DNA from: UBA9676 sp036522155
Lineage (GTDB): Bacteria; Actinomycetota; Actinomycetes; Streptosporangiales; Streptosporangiaceae
Direction of reading: 5' to 3'
Assembly: GCA_036522155.1 (NCBI GenBank)
Contig: DATDGI010000010.1
Coordinates: 1 to 34,232, forward strand
DNA: 34,232 nt
This document shows positions 7,508 to 14,176 of this stretch, one piece after another. Position 1 is the first letter of the stretch. Every line of letters begins with the position of its first letter. The notes under the pieces are model-generated. The model had not been told where the DNA came from. It did no database searches and worked only from the letters and a program-made list of their open reading frames with translations. The translations under genes were made by a program, and so were the position numbers.

Positions 7508-8548
7508 ATGATGACAGGAGCGGGGTCAGCCCTGGCCGACCGGCTTGCCCGGGGCACGGTGCTGGGGGCCGAGGGATACGTGTTCGAGCTGGAGCGCAGA
7601 GGCTACGTCAAGGCGGGCGCTTATGTGCCCGAGGTGGTGCTGGACTTTCCCGGGGCGGTCACCGAACTGCACAGGGAGTTCCTGCGCGCGGGTGCCGACG
7701 TCATGGTGGCGCTTACCTACTACGCCCACCGGGACAAGCTGCGTCAGGTGGGCCGCGAGTCCGACCTGGAGGCCATCAACAGGCAGGCCGTGCGGCTGGC
7801 CCGGGAGGTGGCGGCGGAAGGTGGCGCCCTGGTGGCCGGCAACGTGTGCAACACCTGGGCTTACGACCCGCAGGACGCGGCTACCGCAGACGTGGTGCGC
7901 GCCATGTATGCCGAGCAGCTGGGCTGGGCCGCCGACGAGGGCATCGACTTCGTCATCGCCGAGACCAACGACTATCTCGGCGAGGCGCTGATCGCCCTGG
8001 AGGTCAGCCAGCAGCTTGGCCTGCCGGCCATGGTGACGCTGGCAACCACCCAGCCGGCCAAGACCTGGGACGGTTACGACTACGTCGAGGCGTGCAAGAT
8101 CCTGGCCGATCACGGCGCCACCGTTGTGGGGCTGAACTGCGACCGCGGGCCCGCCACCATGCTGCCGCTGATCGCCAGGATCAGGGACCAGGTCGACTGT
8201 GCCGTGGCCGCGCAGCCGGTTCCGTACCGGACCAGCGAGGCCTCGCCCACGATGGAATCGCTGCGGGCGGAAGGCGTGGACCGGGTCTTCCCGCTGGCGC
8301 TCGACCCGTTCACCTGCACCAGGTTCGAGATGGCCGACTTCGCGGTGGCCGCCAGCGAGCTCGGGGTGAGCTACGTGGGCATCTGCTGCGGGGCCGGCCC
8401 GCACCACGTCCGGGCCATGGCCGAGGCGCTCGGCCGCACGGTGCCAGCCAGCAAGTACTCACCATCCATGGACCTGCATCCGATCCTCGGTACTGCGGCC
8501 TCGAGCCGGGACCCCGATGTGCTTGGCGCCTGGAACGTGACCTCTTAG
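7508..8548 (+). CDS. Homocysteine S-methyltransferase family protein (BHMT-like)
   Basis: 346 residues, single pterin-independent methyltransferase TIM barrel. The Zn2+ site is intact: C211 in GLNC and C293-C294 in GICCGAGPHHVRAMAEAL, the counterparts of the three cysteines of betaine-homocysteine methyltransferase. The N-terminal stretch RRGYVKAGAYVPEVVLDFP and HREFLRAGADVMVALTYYA resembles BHMT more than MetH or S-methylmethionine enzymes. It should move a methyl group from a quaternary amine or sulfonium donor to homocysteine; the donor is not known. ATG 7508 follows GAGAGG by about 8 nt. It converges on the HAL-like gene, the two overlapping by four bases at their stops, and borders the LacI-controlled region, so a link with that pathway is plausible but not shown. 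Confidence 0.88.
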   Translation: MMTGAGSALADRLARGTVLGAEGYVFELERRGYVKAGAYVPEVVLDFPGAVTELHREFLRAGADVMVALTYYAHRDKLRQVGRESDLEAINRQAVRLAREVAAEGGALVAGNVCNTWAYDPQDAATADVVRAMYAEQLGWAADEGIDFVIAETNDYLGEALIALEVSQQLGLPAMVTLATTQPAKTWDGYDYVEACKILADHGATVVGLNCDRGPATMLPLIARIRDQVDCAVAAQPVPYRTSEASPTMESLRAEGVDRVFPLALDPFTCTRFEMADFAVAASELGVSYVGICCGAGPHHVRAMAEALGRTVPASKYSPSMDLHPILGTAASSRDPDVLGAWNVTS

Positions 8549-9993
8549 CCGGAGCGGGCCGCCCGGGCGAAGCGGCCCGCCCGGACGGCATTGACGAGTG
8601 GCTCCAGCTCCGCAGGCGGAGCCTCTCCACGGGCGGTGAAGCCGACGAGCTCACGCACGAGACCAAGCGCCCGGCCGGTCCCCTCACCAAGACGGGAGGG
8701 CCGGCGCAGATCGATGGCCTGGGCCGCGATGAGGAGCTCGAGCGCGACGACCCGTGCGGAGAGGTCGGCCATCTCGGCGAGGCGCCTCGCCGAGAGCGGG
8801 GCCATGGTGGTGCGGTCCTCGATCCCTTCAGCCTTGCTCGAACTCACCAGCTCGAAGGAGACCGGGTGGGCGAGCGTGCGTGCCTCCGCCGCGATCGCCT
8901 GCGCGGCGACCGCGAACTCGGCAAGAGCGTCCTCGCCGAGGTCCGGCTCGGCCGCCAGGCCGCCCGGGAGGCCGGAGACGGGGCCCAGGAGAAGCTTCAC
9001 CGTCCGCTCGGCCGCGGATGTCACCACGGGAGCAAGAGCGATGCGGGCCAGGTCGAGCGCTGCGGCGACCGACACGACGTCGAGGTTGCCGACCGACACG
9101 ATCCGGCGTTCGGCGAGGACGACGGCGGGATTGCCCTGCGCGGAGTTGAGCTCGGTCTCGATCGTGGTCCGGACGTATGCGAAGGCGTCCCTGGCGGCGC
9201 CGAGGATCTGGGGGATGCTCCGGAAGGTGAGCGGATCCTGCAGGTTCCTGGCGCTACCAGGCTCGAAGAGGGAGCTCCCGGCGAGCAGCGCACGCAGGCG
9301 GCGGATCGTCGCGACGACACCCGGATGCGGCCGGATCTCGGCGACCACGGGATGGAGCGGGCTGAGATTGGCTGCGAACGCCTCGAGATCCAGGGCGGCG
9401 GCGACGTCGGCCTCCCCGAGCAGCTGTTCGGCGGCGAGCTCTGCCAGCGCGGCCCAGCCGGTGGAGAAGGCATTGTTGTTGATGAGCGCCAGCCCTTCGC
9501 CGTCCTCGAGGACGAAGCCGGTCTCGCGGAGGAGACCCTCGGCCAGGTCGGCCATGGGGCCGAGATCAGCCTGGCCCACCGAACCGAGGCTGCGGACGGT
9601 TGGCACAAGACCACGGTTCAGAGCGTGGACCAGCATCTCGGCGAGCTCGGGGCGAACCCCGGCTGCGCCCTTGGCGTAGCCGTTCACCAGGCAGACCATC
9701 GCAGCCCTCACGACGGGGGGCGGTGCGGGCGGTCCCTGGGCAACCAGGTGACCTCTGATCCGGAACCGGCTCAGCCCCCGGCGCGCCGCGGCGTCAAGCA
9801 CGACGCTCTTGCGCTCCGCGACCGCGGTGGTGAGGCCGTAGACGGCGGCTTCCGACCGCAGCGCCTCCTTGACGACCTCCCGGGCTGCGGCCATGCGGTC
9901 GCGCGCCGCCGGGGCGAGGGCAACCTCTTCCCGCCCCTCCGCGACGGCGGCAAGGGAATCGATGGTGAGTGACGCGCCGTCAAGCACCACCAT
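8545..9993 (-). CDS. Histidine ammonia-lyase homologue lacking the MIO triad (ergothionase-like?)
   Basis: 482 residues, all-helical aromatic amino acid lyase/HAL superfamily along its whole length. Collinear family landmarks: VYGLTTAVAERK (51-62, where HAL has YGxNTGFG), GSVGQADLGPMADL (137-150, where HAL has GSVGASGDLAPLAH), GLALINNNAFST (167-178, HAL LINGTQxST), DPLTFRSIPQILGA (253-266), SVGNLD (300-305, HAL SGGNFH), and EGIEDRTTMAPLSARRL (389-405, HAL NQEDHVSMA). The Ala-Ser-Gly that cyclises into the MIO electrophile is replaced by Gln-Ala with one residue fewer, in frame. So normal MIO-based deamination is not expected. From memory, ergothionase is a HAL-fold enzyme that eliminates trimethylamine without MIO, making a betaine lyase a reasonable guess. 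ATG 9993 follows GGAGGG by about 8 nt. Same strand as and downstream of the LacI gene. Confidence 0.85.
   Translation of the reverse strand: MVVLDGASLTIDSLAAVAEGREEVALAPAARDRMAAAREVVKEALRSEAAVYGLTTAVAERKSVVLDAAARRGLSRFRIRGHLVAQGPPAPPPVVRAAMVCLVNGYAKGAAGVRPELAEMLVHALNRGLVPTVRSLGSVGQADLGPMADLAEGLLRETGFVLEDGEGLALINNNAFSTGWAALAELAAEQLLGEADVAAALDLEAFAANLSPLHPVVAEIRPHPGVVATIRRLRALLAGSSLFEPGSARNLQDPLTFRSIPQILGAARDAFAYVRTTIETELNSAQGNPAVVLAERRIVSVGNLDVVSVAAALDLARIALAPVVTSAAERTVKLLLGPVSGLPGGLAAEPDLGEDALAEFAVAAQAIAAEARTLAHPVSFELVSSSKAEGIEDRTTMAPLSARRLAEMADLSARVVALELLIAAQAIDLRRPSRLGEGTGRALGLVRELVGFTARGEAPPAELEPLVNAVRAGRFARAARSG
8554..8580. terminator. Hairpin at convergent BHMT-like/HAL-like gene ends
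   Basis: GCGGGCCGC (8554-8562) pairs perfectly with GCGGCCCGC (8572-8580) around a nine-base loop. It begins five bases after the plus-strand stop and lies inside the last codons of the minus-strand gene. It fits a transcription stop for the plus-strand gene; no T-tract. Confidence 0.5.
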
Positions 9994-10054
9994 CAGCGTG
10001 GCCCTCCACGGGAGGGTGCCCCAGCGCTGGCCTGCCCGGGGCCGGCAGAGGAGG

Positions 10055-10091
10055 GACCGGCACGTCGCCCAGATTGGCACGTGGGCCGGTC
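10055..10091. terminator. Long hairpin between the LacI regulator and the HAL-like gene
   Basis: GACCGGC (10055-10061) pairs with GCCGGTC (10085-10091), and inside it ACGT pairs with ACGT and GCC with GGC, with a two-base bulge. It stands 16 bases past the LacI stop in the 113-bp gap before the HAL-like start. It could end or attenuate regulator transcripts so that the two genes are expressed at different levels. Confidence 0.4.
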
Positions 10092-10106
10092 AGAGTACAG
10101 GAGGCG

Positions 10107-11123
10107 CTACCCCGGTGCCCCGGGCGGTCCGGTGGAGCCCCGCTCACGCAGGTGCGGCGGCTGGACAATGTGGCGGCGGTAAGGCTTGTGCTCGATAGCA
10201 GCGAGGATGAGCCGGACGGCGGCGCGGACGATTCCGTCGATATTCCAATCCATCGTGGTGAGCGCCGGTGTCAGCAGCGCGGACATCGGGTGATCATCGT
10301 AGCCGGAGACCGACACCTGGTCCGGGATGCGCAGGCCGAGTTCGCGGGCGGCCGCATAGGCGCCGTAGGCGATGGAGTCGGCGAAACAGAACAGTGCCGT
10401 TGGCCGGTCTGCCTTCGAGAGCACCCCGTGCGCCACCCCGGTTGCCGCCGTGAGCGCGAGCGGTGAGCTGATGATGCTCGCGTGCAGGCCGAGCCGCTCG
10501 GCTTCGGCGATGACGTGGATGTCGGCGGGGCGATCCGGCGTGCTCGGCCGGGTCGGGGTCAGCACCCCGATCCGGCGGTGGCCGAGCTTGTGCAAATGCT
10601 CCAGGGCGAAGGTGACCCCAGCGCGGTTGTCGAACACCACCTCGCCGGCGGCCTGCCCGCCGTCCAGTGCGTCGCCGATCGACACGATGGGCAGGCTCCC
10701 GGCCAGCTCTGACCATCTCTCATCGGACGGGTCGAGCGGATGGACGATGAGACCGTCCACCCGCTGGTCCCGGAGCTGATCGGCAAGAAGCAGCTGCCGT
10801 TCGGGATCGCCGGCGGCGTCCACGAGGAGGGCATAGTGGTCACGGGCCAGCAGCGCCCCGCCCATGCCGACACCGAGCAGCTGCTGCCACAGATCCTCCA
10901 GCGAGCCGAAGAGCAGCCCCACCGTGCCGGTCCGGCCGCTGGCCAGCGCGCGGGCGATGCGATCGACGTTGTAGCCAAGCTCAGCCGCGGCGCGGCGCAC
11001 CCGCTCCTGTGTTTCCTCGGAGGTCTGGATGCCGCGCAGCGCGTACGAGACGGCGGCCGGTGACAGCCCGGTCGCCTCTGCCACGTCGCGGATCGTCGCG
11101 CGCTTGCCTTGCTGCGGCGCCAT
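10107..11123 (-). CDS. LacI-family transcriptional regulator
   Basis: 338 residues. N-terminal LacI helix-turn-helix TIRDVAEATGLSPAAVSYALRG (about residues 9-30, given here as the recognised motif IRDVAEATGLS...AVSYALRG), hinge helix DRIARALASGRT, then a periplasmic-binding-protein-like effector domain: TVGLLFGSLED, VDGLIVHPLD, LGHRRIGVLT, ADSIAYGAYAAARELGLRIPDQVSVSGYDD. Normally a dimeric repressor released by a small-molecule effector. It is divergent from the amidohydrolase operon across 266 bp that contains an array of LacI-type boxes, which makes it their likely ligand. ATG 11123 has only a weak GGA just upstream; a TAGGCT box lies 4 bases before the start. The effector cannot be read from sequence, but the genes around it suggest a breakdown substrate. 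Confidence 0.94.
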   Translation of the reverse strand: MAPQQGKRATIRDVAEATGLSPAAVSYALRGIQTSEETQERVRRAAAELGYNVDRIARALASGRTGTVGLLFGSLEDLWQQLLGVGMGGALLARDHYALLVDAAGDPERQLLLADQLRDQRVDGLIVHPLDPSDERWSELAGSLPIVSIGDALDGGQAAGEVVFDNRAGVTFALEHLHKLGHRRIGVLTPTRPSTPDRPADIHVIAEAERLGLHASIISSPLALTAATGVAHGVLSKADRPTALFCFADSIAYGAYAAARELGLRIPDQVSVSGYDDHPMSALLTPALTTMDWNIDGIVRAAVRLILAAIEHKPYRRHIVQPPHLRERGSTGPPGAPG

Positions 11124-11265
11124 TTCCAGCCTAGGGTTTGCCGGCCTTTTACCAGATTAGTTGCCGCGGCCGCCATGCCAGCCCGCCACGTCATGACCAA
11201 GCGTAATGGCAGGTTCCGCATTCAGCGGCCGGAGGGGCTGGCCAAGCCCCTTGACGCCGCTGGTA

Positions 11266-11317
11266 CTGAAGCGGTTCACTGAAGCGGATAAGTGAACCGC
11301 TTCAGTGAACCGGATCA
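11266..11317. promoter_or_regulatory. Array of four 13-bp LacI-type operator boxes
   Basis: Four units exactly 13 bp apart: CTGAAGCGGTTCA (11266), CTGAAGCGGATAA (11279), GTGAACCGCTTCA (11292) and GTGAACCGGATCA (11305). All contain TGAAnCGn; units 1 and 3 are full TGAAnCGnTTCA pseudo-palindromes with a central CG, the pattern LacI-family proteins bind. Units 1 and 3 are reverse complements of each other: 11265-11280 and 11291-11306 form a perfect 16-bp inverted repeat with a 10-bp spacer. Placed 73 bp before the GTG of the first plus-strand operon gene and 140 bp before the LacI start, well suited for control of both. A -35-like TTGACG lies at 11251 but no matching -10 is clear. Confidence 0.8.
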
Positions 11318-11389
11318 GCCGGAGCCGGGCCGGCCGTAGGCCCCAGGCAACCGCCTCGCGGCCGGCCCAGCGATCAGCGGAGGAGCACC

Positions 11390-12349
11390 GTGCACGTCGA
11401 CATCCATCAGCACGTCTGGCCGGACGCGCTGATCGAGGAGTTGCGGCGGCGATCACAGCCACCGCGGCTGGACGGCTGGGCGCTGCTCACCTCAGGCGAA
11501 CCGCCCTTCGCGGTGAATCCGGCAGATCACGACGTCGGACGGCGGGCAGCACAAGCGGCCGGCGATGGCGTGGGCCTGGTGGTCATCGGCCTGTCAAGCC
11601 CGCTCGGCATCGAGTACCTGGCGCCTGAGGACGCGGAACCACTCCTTGACGCTTACCACCACGGGGTCACCGAGCTAGGCGCCCCGTTCGCCGGGTGGGC
11701 CGCGGCCTGCCTGGCGGCGATCGACGCGCCCGGCCTCGCCAAGCAGCTCGACCGCGGGTTTGTCGGGCTCCAGCTGCCAGCAACCGCGGTCGCAGACGAG
11801 TCAGGCTACCGCTGGTGCAGCCCGCTTCTCGACGTGCTCGCCGAGCGGGACCTCCCGCTCTTCATCCACCCCGGCCCCGCGCCCTGTGCGGGGGCGGGCG
11901 CCCCGGCGTGGTGGGCCGCTGTCGTCTCCTACGTTCAGCAACTCCACGCGGCATGGTTCGCGTTCCGCGCCTACGGCCGGCCGGCCTACCCGCGGCTGCG
12001 GGTCTGCTTCACGGCACTGGCGGGTCTCGGGCCGTTGCACGGCGAGCGACTGGCCGCCCGTGGCGGAGCCGACCCGCTGGCGCGGGGTGTGGTCGATTCG
12101 CGCGTGTTCGTGGAAACTTCCAGCTACGGCAGCCGTGCTGTCGACTCCGTGCTCCGTGTGCTCGGGGTTGACATGCTCGTATTCGGCTCGGACCGGCCCT
12201 ATGCCAAGCCGCACCCCGATCTCGGCCTCGGCGAGGCTGCCCGCCATGCGATCTGCGTGACAAACCCGGCCCGGCTCCTTCAGGACGACCGGCTGCCCCG
12301 AGGCCGGGATTTGATCGTCCAGCAGTCAGGGGAGGAGCGACCGCAATGA
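11390..12349 (+). CDS. Amidohydrolase-2 (ACMSD-like) family metal hydrolase/decarboxylase
   Basis: 319 residues, TIM-barrel of the Amidohydro_2 family, which includes hydrolases and non-oxidative decarboxylases such as ACMSD. Metal-site residues: DIHQH (H6, H8), FIHPGPAP (H160) and FGSDRP (D268). The fourth landmark, usually His-x-Gly-Gly, reads FTALAGLGPL (207-216), so the His is replaced by Ala. Chemistry may therefore differ from ACMSD. GTG 11390 follows GGAGGAG by about 4 nt. First gene of a three-gene operon behind the LacI boxes; its stop overlaps the next start in ATGA. Substrate unknown; hydrolysis of a lactone or ring amide, or decarboxylation, are the family options. Confidence 0.85.
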   Translation: MHVDIHQHVWPDALIEELRRRSQPPRLDGWALLTSGEPPFAVNPADHDVGRRAAQAAGDGVGLVVIGLSSPLGIEYLAPEDAEPLLDAYHHGVTELGAPFAGWAAACLAAIDAPGLAKQLDRGFVGLQLPATAVADESGYRWCSPLLDVLAERDLPLFIHPGPAPCAGAGAPAWWAAVVSYVQQLHAAWFAFRAYGRPAYPRLRVCFTALAGLGPLHGERLAARGGADPLARGVVDSRVFVETSSYGSRAVDSVLRVLGVDMLVFGSDRPYAKPHPDLGLGEAARHAICVTNPARLLQDDRLPRGRDLIVQQSGEERPQ

Positions 12350-12858
12350 CCATTTCCGCGCTACCCGCCCGGTATCTCGACCAGCGCGAGCTAGTGCAGC
12401 TCGTGGAGAACCTGTCGGCCCGCCCGGATGTGTGGAGCGACCAGGTTGCCTACGCCGGGGGGCGGCGGCACTTCGCCTCGATCCACCGCGACGAGTACGT
12501 TGACGTCTGGCTTATCTGCTGGTCTCCGGGGAACGACACGGGCTGGCACGACCACGACGTCTCGTCCGGAGCGGTTCGCGTGGTGCGGGGCGCGCTCATG
12601 GAGTCCAATCTCCGTATCGGTGGCGAGCACGTGCAGACGGTGGTCGCCGAAGGCAGCTCGTTCTCCTTCGGGCCTGACCATATCCACCGGCTTGCCGACG
12701 AGGCTGAGCAGACCATCTCCCTGCACGCCTACTCACCCCCGCTGTGGCGGCTCGGTCAGTACACCATCGATGACGGCGGCGTGATGCGCCGCGTATCGGT
12801 CTGCTACGCCGACGAGCTCCGCCCGCTCGACTCGCCGCCTTCTGTCCAGTTCGCATAG
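12346..12858 (+). CDS. Cysteine dioxygenase-type (thiol dioxygenase) cupin
   Basis: 170 residues, CDO type I family. Iron-binding His residues of the cupin: HDH (H68, H70) in GWHDHDVSSGAVRVV, and H114 in DHIHRLAD; the conserved Ser-His-Tyr of CDO is present in SLHAYSPP (S125, H127, Y129). The position of the mammalian cross-linking Cys is Gly here, as is common in bacteria. Such enzymes use O2 to turn a thiol into a sulfinate; cysteine, 3-mercaptopropionate and others are known substrates, and this protein alone does not tell which. The ATG overlaps the upstream stop (ATGA) and the downstream gene starts 11 bp later, so it is a fixed part of this operon. A thiol-bearing pathway intermediate is a reasonable inference. 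Confidence 0.87.
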   Translation: MTISALPARYLDQRELVQLVENLSARPDVWSDQVAYAGGRRHFASIHRDEYVDVWLICWSPGNDTGWHDHDVSSGAVRVVRGALMESNLRIGGEHVQTVVAEGSSFSFGPDHIHRLADEAEQTISLHAYSPPLWRLGQYTIDDGGVMRRVSVCYADELRPLDSPPSVQFA

Positions 12859-12869
12859 CTGCGGTCGGC

Positions 12870-14162
12870 GTGGCCCACCGGTTCCCGGCCCTTATCGCGG
12901 CTCCCCCGCCCGGAGCGGGACGGCTGTGGCTGACCGGCCTGCGCCTGTTCGACGGCACCGGCGGCCCACTGCGTGACGGCGTTGCGGTGCTGGTTGAGGA
13001 CGGTGTCATCCGGCGGGTCACAACTGCTCAGGAGCCATGCCCCCCGGGGGCGCGGTGGATCGATGGCGGACAGCGGGTACTGCTGCCCGGGCTGATCGAC
13101 GCCCACACCCACGCGGCAGGCCGCACCCCGCGGGTTCTGCCCGGGGCGGAGGAGGTACTGCCCGGGACGGCGGCGCATTTCCTGCAGGCCGAGCTGCGGG
13201 ACTACCTGCGCCGGGGTGTGACCACGATCCGTGTCACCGGGTCACAAGGGCTGGCACCGCAGGAGGCCCGGCAGGCCATGCGCTACGGCGCGTTCCGCGG
13301 CCCGCGCTTGCTGACCTGCGGGAAGATCATCTCGGCTACCGCGCCCGGCGGCCGCTTCTACGGGGACATGTACCGCGAAGCCGACGGGCCCGACGACATG
13401 CGGCGGGCGGTCCGCGAGCAGATCCGCGCCGGCGCCGATTTCGTCAAGGTCATGACCACCGGCGCACGCTCTAACGAGCTGGAAGATCCCGAACCGCTCC
13501 AGCTGACCGCGGCCGAGCTGGCCGCCGTAACCGGCGAGGCGCACCGGATGGGGTTCCGGGTCTCCGCGCATGCCGAAGGGCTGGCCGGGTGCGAGGCGGC
13601 GATCACGACCGGCGCGGACACCATCGAGCACGGCATGTACTTGCACCGGCGGCCCGACCTGCTGGCGGCGATGGCCGCCAGCGGCCAGGTACTGGTCCCG
13701 ACGCTGTCGGGCTATTACTGGATGGCCGGGCTTGATGACGCGGACGGCGAGAAGGCCGGGCCTGCCCTGCAGATGACGCCGATGCTGGCCGAACTGGCCC
13801 GCCACAACCTCGATGAGGGCGCCGCCAGCATGCGCGCCGCCAGGGACGGGGGCGTCAAGATCGCGCTCGGCAGTGACGTCTATCTCGGCACCGGGCTGGA
13901 AATCCAGCGGATGATCCGCCATGGGCTCACCGCACCCCAAGCCCTCATGGCCGCAACCAGCACCGCCGCGGAGGCGCTGGGCCTGGCGGAGCACATCGGC
14001 ACCGTGGAAGAAGGCAAGCTCGCCGACCTACTGATAGTCGACGGAGACCCGCTCGAGGAACCGGACCTGCTCACCGATACCAGCAGGATCTGGCTTGTGC
14101 TGCAGCTCGGCGTCCCGGCCGCCGGCCAGGCCCTGGAGAGGGAAGCCGGCTCAGTGGGGTAG
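12870..14162 (+). CDS. Amidohydrolase (imidazolonepropionase/prolidase-like TIM barrel)
   Basis: 430 residues, amidohydrolase superfamily with the beta-sandwich split around the barrel. Full binuclear-type metal set: DAHTH (H79, H81), FVKVMTTG with the Lys that is normally carboxylated (K193), SAHAEG (H234), IEHGMYL (H254) and LGSDVYLG (D336). C-terminal GTVEEGKLADLLIVDGDP is the usual sandwich strand. Related enzymes hydrolyse imidazolones, hydantoin-like rings or Xaa-Pro/Xaa-Arg dipeptides. GTG 12870 is the operon-consistent start but has no strong ribosome site. Last gene of the plus operon; it converges on the Fe-ADH gene. A ring-opening role in the pathway is an inference. Confidence 0.87.
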   Translation: MAHRFPALIAAPPPGAGRLWLTGLRLFDGTGGPLRDGVAVLVEDGVIRRVTTAQEPCPPGARWIDGGQRVLLPGLIDAHTHAAGRTPRVLPGAEEVLPGTAAHFLQAELRDYLRRGVTTIRVTGSQGLAPQEARQAMRYGAFRGPRLLTCGKIISATAPGGRFYGDMYREADGPDDMRRAVREQIRAGADFVKVMTTGARSNELEDPEPLQLTAAELAAVTGEAHRMGFRVSAHAEGLAGCEAAITTGADTIEHGMYLHRRPDLLAAMAASGQVLVPTLSGYYWMAGLDDADGEKAGPALQMTPMLAELARHNLDEGAASMRAARDGGVKIALGSDVYLGTGLEIQRMIRHGLTAPQALMAATSTAAEALGLAEHIGTVEEGKLADLLIVDGDPLEEPDLLTDTSRIWLVLQLGVPAAGQALEREAGSVG

Positions 14163-14176
14163 CCACGGTCCCCGCT
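14153..14176. terminator. Hairpin between convergent amidohydrolase and Fe-ADH genes
   Basis: AGTGGGG (14153-14159) can pair with CCCCGCT (14170-14176), one G-U pair, around a ten-base loop, across the 13-bp gap between the two stops. Possible bidirectional stop signal, modest in strength. Confidence 0.3.

Noticed and set aside
9550..9585. Loss of Ala-Ser-Gly as a sequencing error or frameshift
   Set aside because: The frame is continuous on both sides, flanking residues also differ in a coherent way, and two other active-site motifs are altered; an error would not produce this.
8545..9993. hutH for the hut operon
   Set aside because: It is transcribed separately from hutU-hutF, several genes away, and lacks the MIO triad needed for histidine deamination.
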